The notes under the pieces were generated by a model that was given only the letters and a program-made list of their open reading frames with translations, made no database searches and was not told the DNA's origin. A program made the position numbers and the translations under genes. Below are positions 41,432-50,579 of a stretch of DNA of 64,000 bases, one piece after another. This stretch comes from an uncultured Eubacteriales bacterium (GTDB lineage Bacteria > Bacillota > Clostridia > Oscillospirales > UBA644): positions 1-64,000 of the forward strand of contig CAUHAO010000006.1 in assembly GCA_959604355.1 (NCBI GenBank), written 5' to 3'. Each line of letters opens with the position of its first letter. Positions within the stretch are counted from its first letter, which is position 1.

Positions 41432-42919
41432 TCACTTGTGATAAAGCTTCTTGGTCTGATACTTGGGCTCACTTGTGACGCGGATGCCGAGTTTTCTGTA
41501 TATATCGGAGTCTACCTGCGGCAGGATGACCGTCGAGTGCGCCTCGCAGCATTTGAGCTCCGGTAGACAGTCGAACGCTTTTTTTGCGTTCTCGTTAGTG
41601 AGTGCACTTATTGCGAGCGCAATGAGCACTTCATCGGAGTGCAGACGCGGATTATGGTTTCCGAGTCTTTCAATTTTCAGCTTCTGGATAGGCTCAATTA
41701 CTTCCGGCGGAATAAGGTGCGCGTTCTTCGGTATTCCCGCCAATGTTTTTATAGCGTTGAGCAGAGCTGCGGAGGATGGACCGAGGAGATCAGAGGTCTT
41801 GCCTGTGACAAGTCTGCCGTCGTTGAGCTGTATGGCTACAGCCGGCTGACCGTCGGTTTTTTCGGATTTCTCAAGAGCTTTTGTAACTACTTCACGATCC
41901 GATACGGTTATGCCTGCCTGTCGCATGAGCATTTCGAGTTTGTGGATTGAATCTTCTTTGACTTTACCCTTGTAGAAATCGCATTTCGTCGCGTAATATC
42001 TTCTGATGATCTCGTCTTTTGACGCGCGGCAGACAACGTCATCGTTCGTGATACAGTACCCCGCCATATTCACGCCCATATCGGTGGGGGAATTGTACAT
42101 GACTTTCCCGTATATTTTTTCAAATATTGCGGAAAGAACGGGGAATATTTCGACGTCACGGTTATAGTTTACAGTCGTTATGCCGTAAGCTTCAAGATGA
42201 TACGGATCGATCATATTTACGTCATTGAGATCTGCTGTTGCAGCTTCGTAGGCGAGGTTGACGGGATGTTTGAGCGGAAGATTCCATATCGGGAACGTCT
42301 CGAACTTTGCGTATCCCGCTTTTATGCCGCGTAGGTTTTCATGGTAGAGCTGTGAAAGACACGTTGCAATTTTCCCGCTTCCCGGACCGGGTGCTGTCAC
42401 TACCACAAGACGGTGCGAGGTTTCTATGTAATCATTCTTTCCGTATCCGTTTTCACTTACAATGAGGGGAACATTGAAAGGATAGCCTTCAATGGGGTAG
42501 TGTATATATGTTTTAACACCGAGTTTATCAAGTTTTTCCTTGAAGTTGATCGCTGAGGGCTGTCCGCTGAACTGGGATATGACAACACTTCCCACAAAAA
42601 GTCCGAACTCACGGAACGCATCGACAAGGCGCAGAACATCCACGTCATATGTTATTCCGAGATCGCGGCGTACTTTATTGTTTTCGATATCGCAGGCGTT
42701 GATGACTATTACTATTTCAACGTCATCTGCGAGGGCTTTGAGCATTTTCAGTTTGCTGTCTGGCTGGAAACCGGGGAGAACTCTCGACGCATGGTAGTCA
42801 TCGAAAAGTTTACCGCCGAATTCGAGATAAAGCTTACCGCCGAATTCGTTGATCCGTTTGAGAATTTGCTCTGACTGCTTTTTGATGTACAGGTCATTGT
42901 CAAAACCGATAGTGTTCAT
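41432..42919 (-). CDS. DUF1846 family protein
   Basis: 495 residues, the usual DUF1846 length. Conserved blocks include GFDNDLYIKKQSEQI at the start, EFGGKLFDDYHASRVLPGF, and TAPGPGSGKIATCLSQLYH (near 165), which resembles a nucleotide-binding loop. Function is not established. It follows htpG by 44 nt on the same strand, so the two may be cotranscribed. I chose ATG 42919 behind GAAGGA; an in-frame ATG at 42952 would give the same frame with 11 more residues. Confidence 0.9.
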   Translation of the reverse strand: MNTIGFDNDLYIKKQSEQILKRINEFGGKLYLEFGGKLFDDYHASRVLPGFQPDSKLKMLKALADDVEIVIVINACDIENNKVRRDLGITYDVDVLRLVDAFREFGLFVGSVVISQFSGQPSAINFKEKLDKLGVKTYIHYPIEGYPFNVPLIVSENGYGKNDYIETSHRLVVVTAPGPGSGKIATCLSQLYHENLRGIKAGYAKFETFPIWNLPLKHPVNLAYEAATADLNDVNMIDPYHLEAYGITTVNYNRDVEIFPVLSAIFEKIYGKVMYNSPTDMGVNMAGYCITNDDVVCRASKDEIIRRYYATKCDFYKGKVKEDSIHKLEMLMRQAGITVSDREVVTKALEKSEKTDGQPAVAIQLNDGRLVTGKTSDLLGPSSAALLNAIKTLAGIPKNAHLIPPEVIEPIQKLKIERLGNHNPRLHSDEVLIALAISALTNENAKKAFDCLPELKCCEAHSTVILPQVDSDIYRKLGIRVTSEPKYQTKKLYHK

Positions 42920-42963
42920 ATCTTCCTTCGTTCTTTTCAGAACATCCCCCAAAATGTATAAAA

Positions 42964-44823
42964 TTAGTTTAACTTTTCAAGCAAGTTGCAGCTTTCGTTG
43001 ATGAAAACGGAGAGCTCGTCGGCGGAAAGCTTGCGCTGACCGAGGAGCGCGAGAGTGTAGATCTGTTTTGCCATTGCTTTTGCGAGTTCATCGTCCGGGG
43101 ATTTGCTTTCGAGTTTCTTTATGAGTGCGTTGTTGACGTTGAGGATGAGTGTTGCATCTTCGGGCATATTGAATGGCGTTGAGTCGTCGTTTGCCATGCG
43201 GTACATCTTCATCATATCAGCGAAACGTCTTGTTTCTTCGGAAATGGTGAGTATCGCGGGCATTTTTTCGTCTTTGAGCGCGGAGAATTCAACTTTGAGT
43301 TCGCTGTTGGCCGAAGCATCCGTGAAAAGCTTTTTGAGCGTTTCGTTTTCAGGCTCCGTCGTTTCTTCCTTAATGTCGTCCGTGCAAGCATCGGCGCGTT
43401 TGAATTTGACGTCGTTGTTGTTTTGCTCAAGTGTCGTAATAAACTGCGGATCAATGACGTGATCGAGGACGACAACGGGAATATTCTGTGCTTTGAGCAG
43501 GTTTATGTATACAGCCTGCTGCATCGGGTCATTTACGTAATATACAGTCTTTTTGCCTGATTTTTCGAGGTATTCTTTGAGCGTCACATATTCGGAATCA
43601 ACGGTTTTGAAAAGAAGGACTTCGTTGACTTTGTCGTAGAATTTCTTGTTGCGTATGCAGCCGTATTCCACGAAGGGCTTTATGTCTTCCCAGAATTTCT
43701 CGTATTTTTCTCTTTCGGTATTGAACAGGGAATTGAGTTTGTCGCAGACTTTTTTGACTATGTGAGCGGAGATCTTGGATACATAGTCGGAGTTCTGCAA
43801 ATAACTTCTTGATACGTTCAGCGGCAGATCCGGGCAGTCGAGAACGCCTTTGAGCATAAGCATGAAGTCGGGGATAACTTCCTTGATGTTATCGGCGACA
43901 AAAACTCTGTTGTAGTAAAGCTTGACTTGTCCTTCGAGGCTGTCGTACTTGCTTTCAATACGGGGAAAGTAGAGGATGCCTTTGAAGTTGAGTGGGTAAT
44001 CCGCATTTATATGGATATGGAAAAGCGGTTCGCGGTAGTCATTGAAGACTTTGCGGTAAAACGCATTGTATTCTTCGTCTGTGCATTGAGACGGATTTTT
44101 CTGCCAAAGCGGTTCTGTGTCGTTTATCGGTTTAGGTTCAACGACTTTTACGACCTCATTGCCGTTTTCATCTTTTTCTTTCGTTTCTTCAGGCTTTTCG
44201 CCGACGACTTCGAGATATATCGGGAAGGGCATGAACGCACAGTAGTTCTCGAGTATGCCGCGGATCTTGTCCTTATCGAGGTAGTCTTTTTCGTCATCGT
44301 TGACGTGCATGATTATTTCCGTGCCGCGTTCCGACTTGTCGCAGTCTGTCATTTCAAATTCGCCGTCTTCACTGCATGTCCAGAAAACCGCGGGCTCGTC
44401 GGTAAACGATTTTGTGCGGATATCGACTCTGTCTGCAACCATGAAAGAAGAGTAAAAACCGAGACCGAAATGCCCGATTATTCCGTCGTCACCTTTGCCG
44501 CTGTCATATTTTTCGACAAAGTCGAGAGCGCCCGAAAGAGCGATCTGATTTATATATTTTTTAATTTCGTCTTTGGTCATGCCTATACCGTTATCGGTAA
44601 CTGTAAGAGTCTTTTCATCCTTGTCAATGATGACCTTGATAACGAAATCCGATCCGATGTTCTTAGCCTCTCCGATAGCGGAAAGATGCTTTAGTTTGGT
44701 TATCGCGTCGGAGGCGTTGGAAACTATTTCACGCAGAAAAATATCCTTCTCTGAATAAAGCCAACGTTTGATTACGGGAAAAATGTGCTGAGTTTGAACG
44801 GATATACCGCCTTTTTCTTCCAT
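42964..44823 (-). CDS. htpG: Chaperone HtpG (Hsp90)
   Basis: 619 residues. Bacterial Hsp90, an ATP-dependent dimeric chaperone. The GHKL ATP site is intact: FLREIVSNASDAITKL (about 28-43), DNGIGMTKDEI (about 78-88) and GHFGLGFYSSFMV (about 115-127). The middle domain has NVSRSYLQNSD. CAAGGAG precedes the ATG. I saw no CIRCE (TTAGCACTC-N9-GAGTGCTAA) element upstream; the promoter is an ordinary vegetative one. Confidence 0.97.
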   Translation of the reverse strand: MEEKGGISVQTQHIFPVIKRWLYSEKDIFLREIVSNASDAITKLKHLSAIGEAKNIGSDFVIKVIIDKDEKTLTVTDNGIGMTKDEIKKYINQIALSGALDFVEKYDSGKGDDGIIGHFGLGFYSSFMVADRVDIRTKSFTDEPAVFWTCSEDGEFEMTDCDKSERGTEIIMHVNDDEKDYLDKDKIRGILENYCAFMPFPIYLEVVGEKPEETKEKDENGNEVVKVVEPKPINDTEPLWQKNPSQCTDEEYNAFYRKVFNDYREPLFHIHINADYPLNFKGILYFPRIESKYDSLEGQVKLYYNRVFVADNIKEVIPDFMLMLKGVLDCPDLPLNVSRSYLQNSDYVSKISAHIVKKVCDKLNSLFNTEREKYEKFWEDIKPFVEYGCIRNKKFYDKVNEVLLFKTVDSEYVTLKEYLEKSGKKTVYYVNDPMQQAVYINLLKAQNIPVVVLDHVIDPQFITTLEQNNNDVKFKRADACTDDIKEETTEPENETLKKLFTDASANSELKVEFSALKDEKMPAILTISEETRRFADMMKMYRMANDDSTPFNMPEDATLILNVNNALIKKLESKSPDDELAKAMAKQIYTLALLGQRKLSADELSVFINESCNLLEKLN

Positions 44824-44858
44824 AATAACAACTCCTTGAATCGAAAATATTACTGATA

Positions 44859-44887
44859 ATTATATCATATGCGACATCTGTTGTCAA
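44859..44887 (-). promoter_or_regulatory. Promoter of htpG
   Basis: Perfect consensus on the minus strand: TTGACA (44882-44887), 17 nt, TATAAT (44859-44864). Confidence 0.9.
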
Positions 44888-44913
44888 TCAAAATGCGGAA
44901 TATTTTACAAAAT

Positions 44914-45627
44914 CTACACCTTGAAAACAAAAATCTTCAGGATGTATATCACCGTCAGATGCAGCGGGTAATAAACGTAAAAAAGATACTTTGCCCGTGG
45001 TCCGCGTTCGCCGTTATAAAGAAGCAGAAGCGGAAGCGCGAGTACGCCCGCAAACTGCATCAGTGCGATTTCCGTACCGTTCGGCAGGTATGCGTATTTT
45101 TTCATGTTTATTGCAAGATTTATCAGGTAGACGGAAAACGGGAGCATGAATCGAAGGAATTTATCATCGCCGGCATGATAAAACGCGAATATAAGCATCA
45201 ATCCCGTATATGACCAGTCGCTGCCTAACAGTATTGACGCGCCTATTGCCGCGAGGTATATAAAAATCCGAATCCAGGCCTTTTTCGGCAGTTTTTCTTC
45301 TGCTTTATCCGCAAGCCACAGCGCGAAGACGCCGAGCAAAAGCGTAAAGAGAACGTTTGATCCCGCTTCAACGAAAATAAGTTTGTTCCTCGGCTCGAAA
45401 AGCAGGTAAAACGGAATTTCCGAAATGACTGCGAAAAGAAGCAGGCGCAGCATATATTTTTTCACATCGTGCGTTTTTCTGTATCCGACGGAAATAAAAT
45501 ACGACATTATGGCGATAGTGAGCCTTCCTATTATTCTCAGTCCGATATGCTTAGGAAGGAACACGTAGCCTATGTGGTCTACCGTCATTGATATTATTGC
45601 GATTATTTTCAGAACGAAAGCGGACAT
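44914..45627 (-). CDS. TraX-family membrane protein
   Basis: 237 residues, about seven or eight membrane helices. LKIIAIISMTVDHIGYVF at the N-terminus and GRLTIAIMSYFISVGYRKT are the TraX pattern. TraX acetylates F-pilin in plasmid F, but chromosomal homologues in Firmicutes are probably O- or N-acyltransferases with unknown targets; nothing here suggests conjugation. It follows radA by 13 nt, with AAAGGG before its ATG. Confidence 0.88.
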   Translation of the reverse strand: MSAFVLKIIAIISMTVDHIGYVFLPKHIGLRIIGRLTIAIMSYFISVGYRKTHDVKKYMLRLLLFAVISEIPFYLLFEPRNKLIFVEAGSNVLFTLLLGVFALWLADKAEEKLPKKAWIRIFIYLAAIGASILLGSDWSYTGLMLIFAFYHAGDDKFLRFMLPFSVYLINLAINMKKYAYLPNGTEIALMQFAGVLALPLLLLYNGERGPRAKYLFYVYYPLHLTVIYILKIFVFKV

Positions 45628-45640
45628 TTCGACCCTTTCT

Positions 45641-46996
45641 TTATAATTTATTCATTGCGTCACGTATCGAATCGACTTTCACAAGTTCTATCGGGGTGTC
45701 AAAATCTATTTTGTTTCGCGCAGGGATAAGGCATCTCTTGAATCCGAGAGCCGCTGCTTCGTGTACACGGCGCTCGATGCTCGTCACAGCACGTATTTCA
45801 CCCGCAAGACCAATTTCTCCGATGAGCAGCGCGTCTTCGGGAATAAGAAAGTCTTTAAGACCGGACGCGAGCGCCATTGCGACAGCAAGATCTGCCGCCG
45901 TGTCATCAAGACGAAGACCTCCGATGACATTGAGATAAACGTCGGAGGTGAAAAATGTCATTTTGCAGCGTTTTTCAAGAACCGCAATTATAAGATTGAG
46001 TCTGTTGTAGTCAAAGCCCACCGAAACGCGTCGCGGAGCAGGGAACGGAGTTGGAGTGACAAGCGTCTGTATTTCAGCGAGCAGGGGACGGGTGCCTTCA
46101 AGTACGCAGGCCGTAGCGATGCCCGAAATGTTATTTGGCTTGCCTTGCAGAAACATCTGCGACGGGTTGAGTATCTCTTTAAGACCCGTGCCCGACATTT
46201 CAAAAATCCCTATTTCATTTGTCGAGCCAAAACGGTTCTTGACCGCGCGAAGAACTCTGTATTCAAGGCTCCTGTCGCCCTCAAAATACAATACGGCATC
46301 GACCATGTGCTCCATAACTTTAGGACCGGCGATAGAGCCCTCTTTGTTGACATGTCCGACAAGGAATACCGTTATTTCTTCCTGCTTTGCAAAAGACATG
46401 AGCATCGACGTGCATTCGCGCACCTGAGGCACGCTTCCGGGCGATGAAGTTATGTCTTCGCGCGACATTGTCTGAATAGAGTCTATAATGAGTATATTGG
46501 GCTTTATCTGGCGCGCTTTTTCGCATATCGTTTCGATGTCCGTTTCGGACATTATCATCAGCCTTTCGCTTTTAACGCCGATTCTGTCGGCACGCAGACG
46601 TATCTGTCGAGGAGACTCCTCCCCTGAAACATAGAGAATGTCGGTTGTTGCTGCGAGATGGAGGCATATTTGAAGCAAGATAGTGGATTTTCCGATGCCG
46701 GGCTCGCCTGAAATCAGTACAAGAGACCCTTTAACGATACCGCCTCCGAGAACTCGATCGAGCTCTCCTATGCCTGTCATTATTCTGTCCGTCTCTTCAC
46801 CGGTTATTTCACAAAGGGGACGGATAAAAGTCTGTTTAATTGCTTTGGGGGCTGCCGTGGATGATGTTGCACAGACGGTTTGTTCGGAAACAGTGTTCCA
46901 TGCACCGCACGCGGAGCAGCGTCCGACCCATTTGGCGGTCTCATTTCCGCATTCGCTGCAAACAAAAACCGTTTTTTGTTTTGTCGTCTGATTCAT
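45641..46996 (-). CDS. radA: DNA repair protein RadA (Sms)
   Basis: 451 residues. A branch-migration helicase in recombination. The N-terminal zinc finger is CSECGNETAKWVGRCSAC; Walker A is GEPGIGKST (about 97-105); the RadA-specific KNRFGSTNEIG is near 254; the C-terminal Lon-like domain follows. I chose ATG 46996 with AGAGG upstream; an in-frame ATG at 47056 lies at the -10 region. Confidence 0.97.
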   Translation of the reverse strand: MNQTTKQKTVFVCSECGNETAKWVGRCSACGAWNTVSEQTVCATSSTAAPKAIKQTFIRPLCEITGEETDRIMTGIGELDRVLGGGIVKGSLVLISGEPGIGKSTILLQICLHLAATTDILYVSGEESPRQIRLRADRIGVKSERLMIMSETDIETICEKARQIKPNILIIDSIQTMSREDITSSPGSVPQVRECTSMLMSFAKQEEITVFLVGHVNKEGSIAGPKVMEHMVDAVLYFEGDRSLEYRVLRAVKNRFGSTNEIGIFEMSGTGLKEILNPSQMFLQGKPNNISGIATACVLEGTRPLLAEIQTLVTPTPFPAPRRVSVGFDYNRLNLIIAVLEKRCKMTFFTSDVYLNVIGGLRLDDTAADLAVAMALASGLKDFLIPEDALLIGEIGLAGEIRAVTSIERRVHEAAALGFKRCLIPARNKIDFDTPIELVKVDSIRDAMNKL

Positions 46997-47046
46997 ATTT
47001 TTATGCCTCTCAAACATCATTATGCAATAAAACTCCACTATATGAC

Positions 47047-47076
47047 AGTATAACACATTTCATATGAGATTGTCAA
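47047..47076 (-). promoter_or_regulatory. Promoter of radA-traX
   Basis: Minus strand TTGACA (47071-47076), 18 nt, TATACT (47047-47052). Confidence 0.82.
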
Positions 47077-47116
47077 GAAGAGGATGGTGAAAATTTGTAA
47101 ATTTCGTCTTTACCTC

Positions 47117-47145
47117 TTGCAAAACAATCCGATTTATGGTAAAAT
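47117..47145 (+). promoter_or_regulatory. Promoter of second Gfo/Idh gene
   Basis: TTGCAA (47117-47122), 17 nt, TAAAAT (47140-47145) with extended TGG. Confidence 0.7.
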
Positions 47146-47177
47146 ATCAATGATCATAAATTGACGGAGAGATTTTT

Positions 47178-48164
47178 ATGGTACGTTTTGCAACTATCGG
47201 AACAAACTGGATAACGGGCGATTTTGTTGAAGCGGCAAAGACATGTGACGGCTTTGAATATAAAGCGGTATATTCCAGAAACGCGGAAAAAGGGCGGACA
47301 TTTGCCGAAAAACACGGAGCGGAACTGGTCTATGACGACCTTGACGCAATGCTTGGTTCGGACGATATAGACGCTGTATATATCGCAAGCCCGAATTCTT
47401 TTCACGCTCCGCAGGCGATAAAATGTATGCAGCACGGAAAACACGTTTTATGTGAAAAACCCGTCGCGTCCAATGAGAGAGAACTCCGGGAAATGCTTGA
47501 ATGCGCAAGGAACAACGACGTGCTTTTTATGGAAGCGTTCAAAAGCATATTGATGCCCGGATTTGAAATATACAGGAACGCGCTGCCGAAAATCGGCAGA
47601 TTGCGCCACGTTTTCGCGGTGTTTTCGAAGTATTCGACACGCTATGATGCACATAAACGGGGCGAGAATCTCAATACTTTCAAACCCGAGTTTTCAAACG
47701 GTGCGCTGCTCGACCTGGGCGTGTATTGCCTCTATCCGATAATCGCACTGTTCGGCGAGCCTGAGAAGATAAAAGCGGTGGCGACGGTCATTCCCGACGG
47801 AGTGGACGGTGTCGGTACTGCAATACTTGAATATGACGGATTTGTTGCAACGGTCAATTATTCAAAGATATCAACCTCGTATCTTCCATGCGAATTCAGC
47901 GGCGAAAACGGCACAATGACGGTGGATAAATTCAATATTCCAGAGAAAATAGATATTCTTTACCGCGACGGCACGGCGGAGGCGTTCCCGTTTTACGCGC
48001 GTGAAGACAGCATGTGTTATGAGGTCGAGGAATTCATAAAATGCGTTGAAAGCGGAAAGCGTGAGTCAAGCGTGAACACTCACGAACTGTCGTTGCGGGT
48101 GATGAGGGTAATGGACGAGATACGTCGTCAATGCGGAGTCGTATATCCGGCGGATAAAGCATAA
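47178..48164 (+). CDS. Gfo/Idh/MocA-family oxidoreductase
   Basis: 328 residues. NAD(P)-dependent dehydrogenase fold: Rossmann segment FATIGTNWITGDF, then IASPNSFHAPQA and the catalytic-lysine motif LCEKPVASN (near residue 95). It is shorter than, and only distantly related to, the copy at 12070-13251. The neighbouring sugar genes (galM-like, galU) suggest sugar metabolism but do not prove it. GGAGAG precedes the ATG. Confidence 0.9.
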   Translation: MVRFATIGTNWITGDFVEAAKTCDGFEYKAVYSRNAEKGRTFAEKHGAELVYDDLDAMLGSDDIDAVYIASPNSFHAPQAIKCMQHGKHVLCEKPVASNERELREMLECARNNDVLFMEAFKSILMPGFEIYRNALPKIGRLRHVFAVFSKYSTRYDAHKRGENLNTFKPEFSNGALLDLGVYCLYPIIALFGEPEKIKAVATVIPDGVDGVGTAILEYDGFVATVNYSKISTSYLPCEFSGENGTMTVDKFNIPEKIDILYRDGTAEAFPFYAREDSMCYEVEEFIKCVESGKRESSVNTHELSLRVMRVMDEIRRQCGVVYPADKA

Positions 48165-48181
48165 TTAAAATCAAAAAAAGA

Positions 48182-48208
48182 ACGGCACAGCTTTTAAAGC
48201 TGTGCCGT
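48182..48208. terminator. Bidirectional terminator
   Basis: ACGGCACAGCTT (48182-48193) pairs perfectly with AAGCTGTGCCGT (48197-48208). T-runs on both sides; it serves the Gfo/Idh gene and the convergent galM-like gene. Confidence 0.92.
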
Positions 48209-48218
48209 GATCTTTTGG

Positions 48219-49097
48219 TTAAGAAATCGTTATTGAATAGGACGCGGTGTATGTTTCATCGGGTGAAAGAGTCATTATTGCGCGCTTTTTTGTGATGTCC
48301 TCGTCGCTTGAAATGTCGGAGGGCAGACCGTTCCAAGGTTCAATGCAGACCATCGGCGCCTCGGAAAAAGGCTTGTGCCATATTGCGACATATTCAAATT
48401 CGGAGAAGTCTATCTTTACGCTCTGTGAGCCTGTTCCGCGGAGTGTTACTATATGATTTGCAAGATCCGAAAGAATGAACGCGTCGTTGTCGAAGAGATC
48501 GTGTCTGAGAGGGATTCTTCTCTTGTCCTCAATGGGAAACGGGCGTGTTCTGTCTGTGATAAAGCAGTTTTCGCAGATTATCTCGACGGGTTCGACATCA
48601 GCGCCGAATTCCAGACAGCAATCCTCGAATTTCTCCGTGTCGGAGAACGGGAGGTTAAAGCCGGGGTGTGCGCCGACGGAGAAGTACATCGGTTCATTGG
48701 TCTGGTTCATGATGTAATACGATACTTTAATCGTGTTTTCCGTGAGCGTGTAGTTGACGTAGAAGTCGAAGTCAAACGGGTAGGATTTGCGGGTCTCTTC
48801 GTTTGACTTGAGCCTGAAAACGATAGAATCTTTTTTCTTCTCCGAAAGTTCGAGTTCTGATATTCTTACGAATCCGTGAGGGCTTTTTATTGAATACTCC
48901 GTGCCCTCGAAGGTGTATTTACCTTCTTTTACTCTGCCTACGATGGGGAAGAGGTTAGGGGCTCTGCCTGTCCAGAATTCACCGTTGCCCTGCCAGAGAT
49001 ATTCCCTGCCGTTGGATAGGTTCTTTATCGAGGTCATTTCTCCGCCTTTAGACGAGAATATGACTTGGAGTCTGTCGTTTTTGAGAACGTATTCCAT
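48219..49097 (-). CDS. Aldose 1-epimerase family protein
   Basis: 292 residues, galactose-mutarotase fold. Beta-rich protein with GRAPNLFPIVGR (about 43-54), PHGFVR (about 73-78, histidine) and SVGAHPGFNLPF (about 141-152, catalytic-type histidine). The LacX-like branch of the family fits better than classical GalM. It probably interconverts sugar anomers. It lies 9 nt downstream of galU and was likely cotranscribed. Confidence 0.9.
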   Translation of the reverse strand: MEYVLKNDRLQVIFSSKGGEMTSIKNLSNGREYLWQGNGEFWTGRAPNLFPIVGRVKEGKYTFEGTEYSIKSPHGFVRISELELSEKKKDSIVFRLKSNEETRKSYPFDFDFYVNYTLTENTIKVSYYIMNQTNEPMYFSVGAHPGFNLPFSDTEKFEDCCLEFGADVEPVEIICENCFITDRTRPFPIEDKRRIPLRHDLFDNDAFILSDLANHIVTLRGTGSQSVKIDFSEFEYVAIWHKPFSEAPMVCIEPWNGLPSDISSDEDITKKRAIMTLSPDETYTASYSITIS

Positions 49098-49106
49098 ATC
49101 TTTACC

Positions 49107-49985
49107 TTACAGAGTTTTGCAGAATTCTTTGAGATATTCTCTGAAAGCTTCGCCGATAACGGGATGTTTGAGAGCTGTTTCGACCTGAGCCTCCATAACG
49201 CCGAGTTTGTTGCCCATATCGTATCTCTTACCGACGAAGTCAACGCCGATCATACCGTCAGTGTTGGAGAGGGTCTTCATCGCGTCTGTCAAATACAGTT
49301 CGCCGCCGTTGATCTCTGTTTTTTCGAGAATATCGTAAATCTTTGCGGGAAGAACCATACGACCGAGAATGGAGTACAGGGAAAACTCCTGTCCTTTCTT
49401 GGGTTTTTCGATCATATCGGTGAGGTGATATATGTTATTTCTGATGTTTGCTACTTTCATGGAAGAATAGCTGCTTATCATCTCGGGATCGACTTGCTGC
49501 ATTCCGGCAACGCCCTTGCCGAATTCGTCATAAGCGTCGATAAGCTGCTTGGTTACGGGGTATTCGTCGTTCATTATGACGTCATCACCGTAGCAGACAA
49601 CAAACGGGTCGTTGCCTGTGAATTCGCGAGCAGCCATAAGAGCGTTGCCCGTGCCGAGCATTGTCTTCTGACGTGCGTAAACTATGTTTGCAAGTCCGTC
49701 AATCTTGTAGACCTCATCGAGCAGCGCTTTTTTCTTTTCGCCGCCTGCTATGAGCCTTTCTTCGAGCTCGGGAGAACGGTCAAAGTGGTCTTCGATGAGG
49801 GTTTTTCCTCTGGAAATTATAATCATTATGTCTTTGACACCGCTTGCGGAAAGCTCCTCAACGATATACTGGAGTGCGGGTTTGTCGACGATCGGGACGA
49901 GCTCCTTAGGAACGGATTTTGTAGCGGGGAGCATTCTCGTGCCGAGACCTGCCGCAAGGATTACGCCTTTTGTAACTTTAGCCAT
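49107..49985 (-). CDS. galU: UTP-glucose-1-phosphate uridylyltransferase
   Basis: 292 residues. Makes UDP-glucose for cell-surface polymers and galactose use. VILAAGLGTRMLPATKSVPKE (about 8-28) is the nucleotide-binding loop, and PIVDKPALQYIVEE and VCYGDDVIM follow, as in GalU. GAGGTG precedes the ATG. It lies 24 nt downstream of queT on the same strand. Confidence 0.96.
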   Translation of the reverse strand: MAKVTKGVILAAGLGTRMLPATKSVPKELVPIVDKPALQYIVEELSASGVKDIMIIISRGKTLIEDHFDRSPELEERLIAGGEKKKALLDEVYKIDGLANIVYARQKTMLGTGNALMAAREFTGNDPFVVCYGDDVIMNDEYPVTKQLIDAYDEFGKGVAGMQQVDPEMISSYSSMKVANIRNNIYHLTDMIEKPKKGQEFSLYSILGRMVLPAKIYDILEKTEINGGELYLTDAMKTLSNTDGMIGVDFVGKRYDMGNKLGVMEAQVETALKHPVIGEAFREYLKEFCKTL

Positions 49986-50009
49986 GTCTATTACACCTCT
50001 TATAAAAAT

Positions 50010-50507
50010 TTACTTATTTAAATATTTAAGTATTTCCGGCTTCTTTTCGATCAATATCATGAGCGGATATCCGAGCACACAACAGCCTGCTATCTGTCCA
50101 AGCGCGACTCCGGCAGCGTTTCCGATAAAAGACGTGAAAGTGCAGACGCCGCTTTCATACATCAAAAGCAGTCCTATAAAAACAGCATTTATAACCACTG
50201 GAGGTATCGGAGCCAGCCATTTGAGCTTTTTCTTTGCGCACAAATGAGTGAGCAGCGCGGAAATGAGCGTTGCCGAAGTTCCGACTATGATGTCAAGCAA
50301 TCCGATTGGAGAGAATATATTGCTTATAAAACAACCGACTGTGAGACCCCATATTGAAAGCGAAGAAAAATATGGCAGCACCGTAAGTGCTTCCGCGATC
50401 CTGAACTGGACACTTCCGTAAGATAATCCGCTCAAAGACACCGTAAGAACGACATATATTGCGGCTATCATCGCACATGATGCAATATTGATAACTTTTT
50501 TGTTCAT
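50010..50507 (-). CDS. queT: QueT-type queuosine precursor transporter
   Basis: 165 residues, about five membrane helices. QueT is an ECF-transporter substrate-binding (S) component for a queuosine precursor. VQFRIAEALTVLPYFS (about 37-52) is the family signature. No PreQ1 riboswitch could be recognised in the short leader (about 40 nt). I chose ATG 50507 after AGGATAGG; an in-frame ATG at 50525 is within that site. Confidence 0.88.
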   Translation of the reverse strand: MNKKVINIASCAMIAAIYVVLTVSLSGLSYGSVQFRIAEALTVLPYFSSLSIWGLTVGCFISNIFSPIGLLDIIVGTSATLISALLTHLCAKKKLKWLAPIPPVVINAVFIGLLLMYESGVCTFTSFIGNAAGVALGQIAGCCVLGYPLMILIEKKPEILKYLNK

Positions 50508-50545
50508 ACTTTTCCTATCCTTCAAATTGAACTCGTGGTTTTTCT

Positions 50546-50574
50546 ATTGTAGCATAGATTATAACGTTTGTAAA
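50546..50574 (-). promoter_or_regulatory. Promoter of queT-galU-galM-like unit
   Basis: Minus strand TTTACA (50569-50574), 17 nt, TACAAT (50546-50551). Confidence 0.75.
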
Positions 50575-50579
50575 TAGAT

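Noticed and set aside
44914..45627. TraX-like gene as a sign of a conjugative element
   Set aside because: No other transfer genes, relaxase or integrase nearby; it is cotranscribed with chromosomal radA.
50508..50545. PreQ1 riboswitch before queT
   Set aside because: The leader is only about 40 nt and lacks the conserved preQ1 core.
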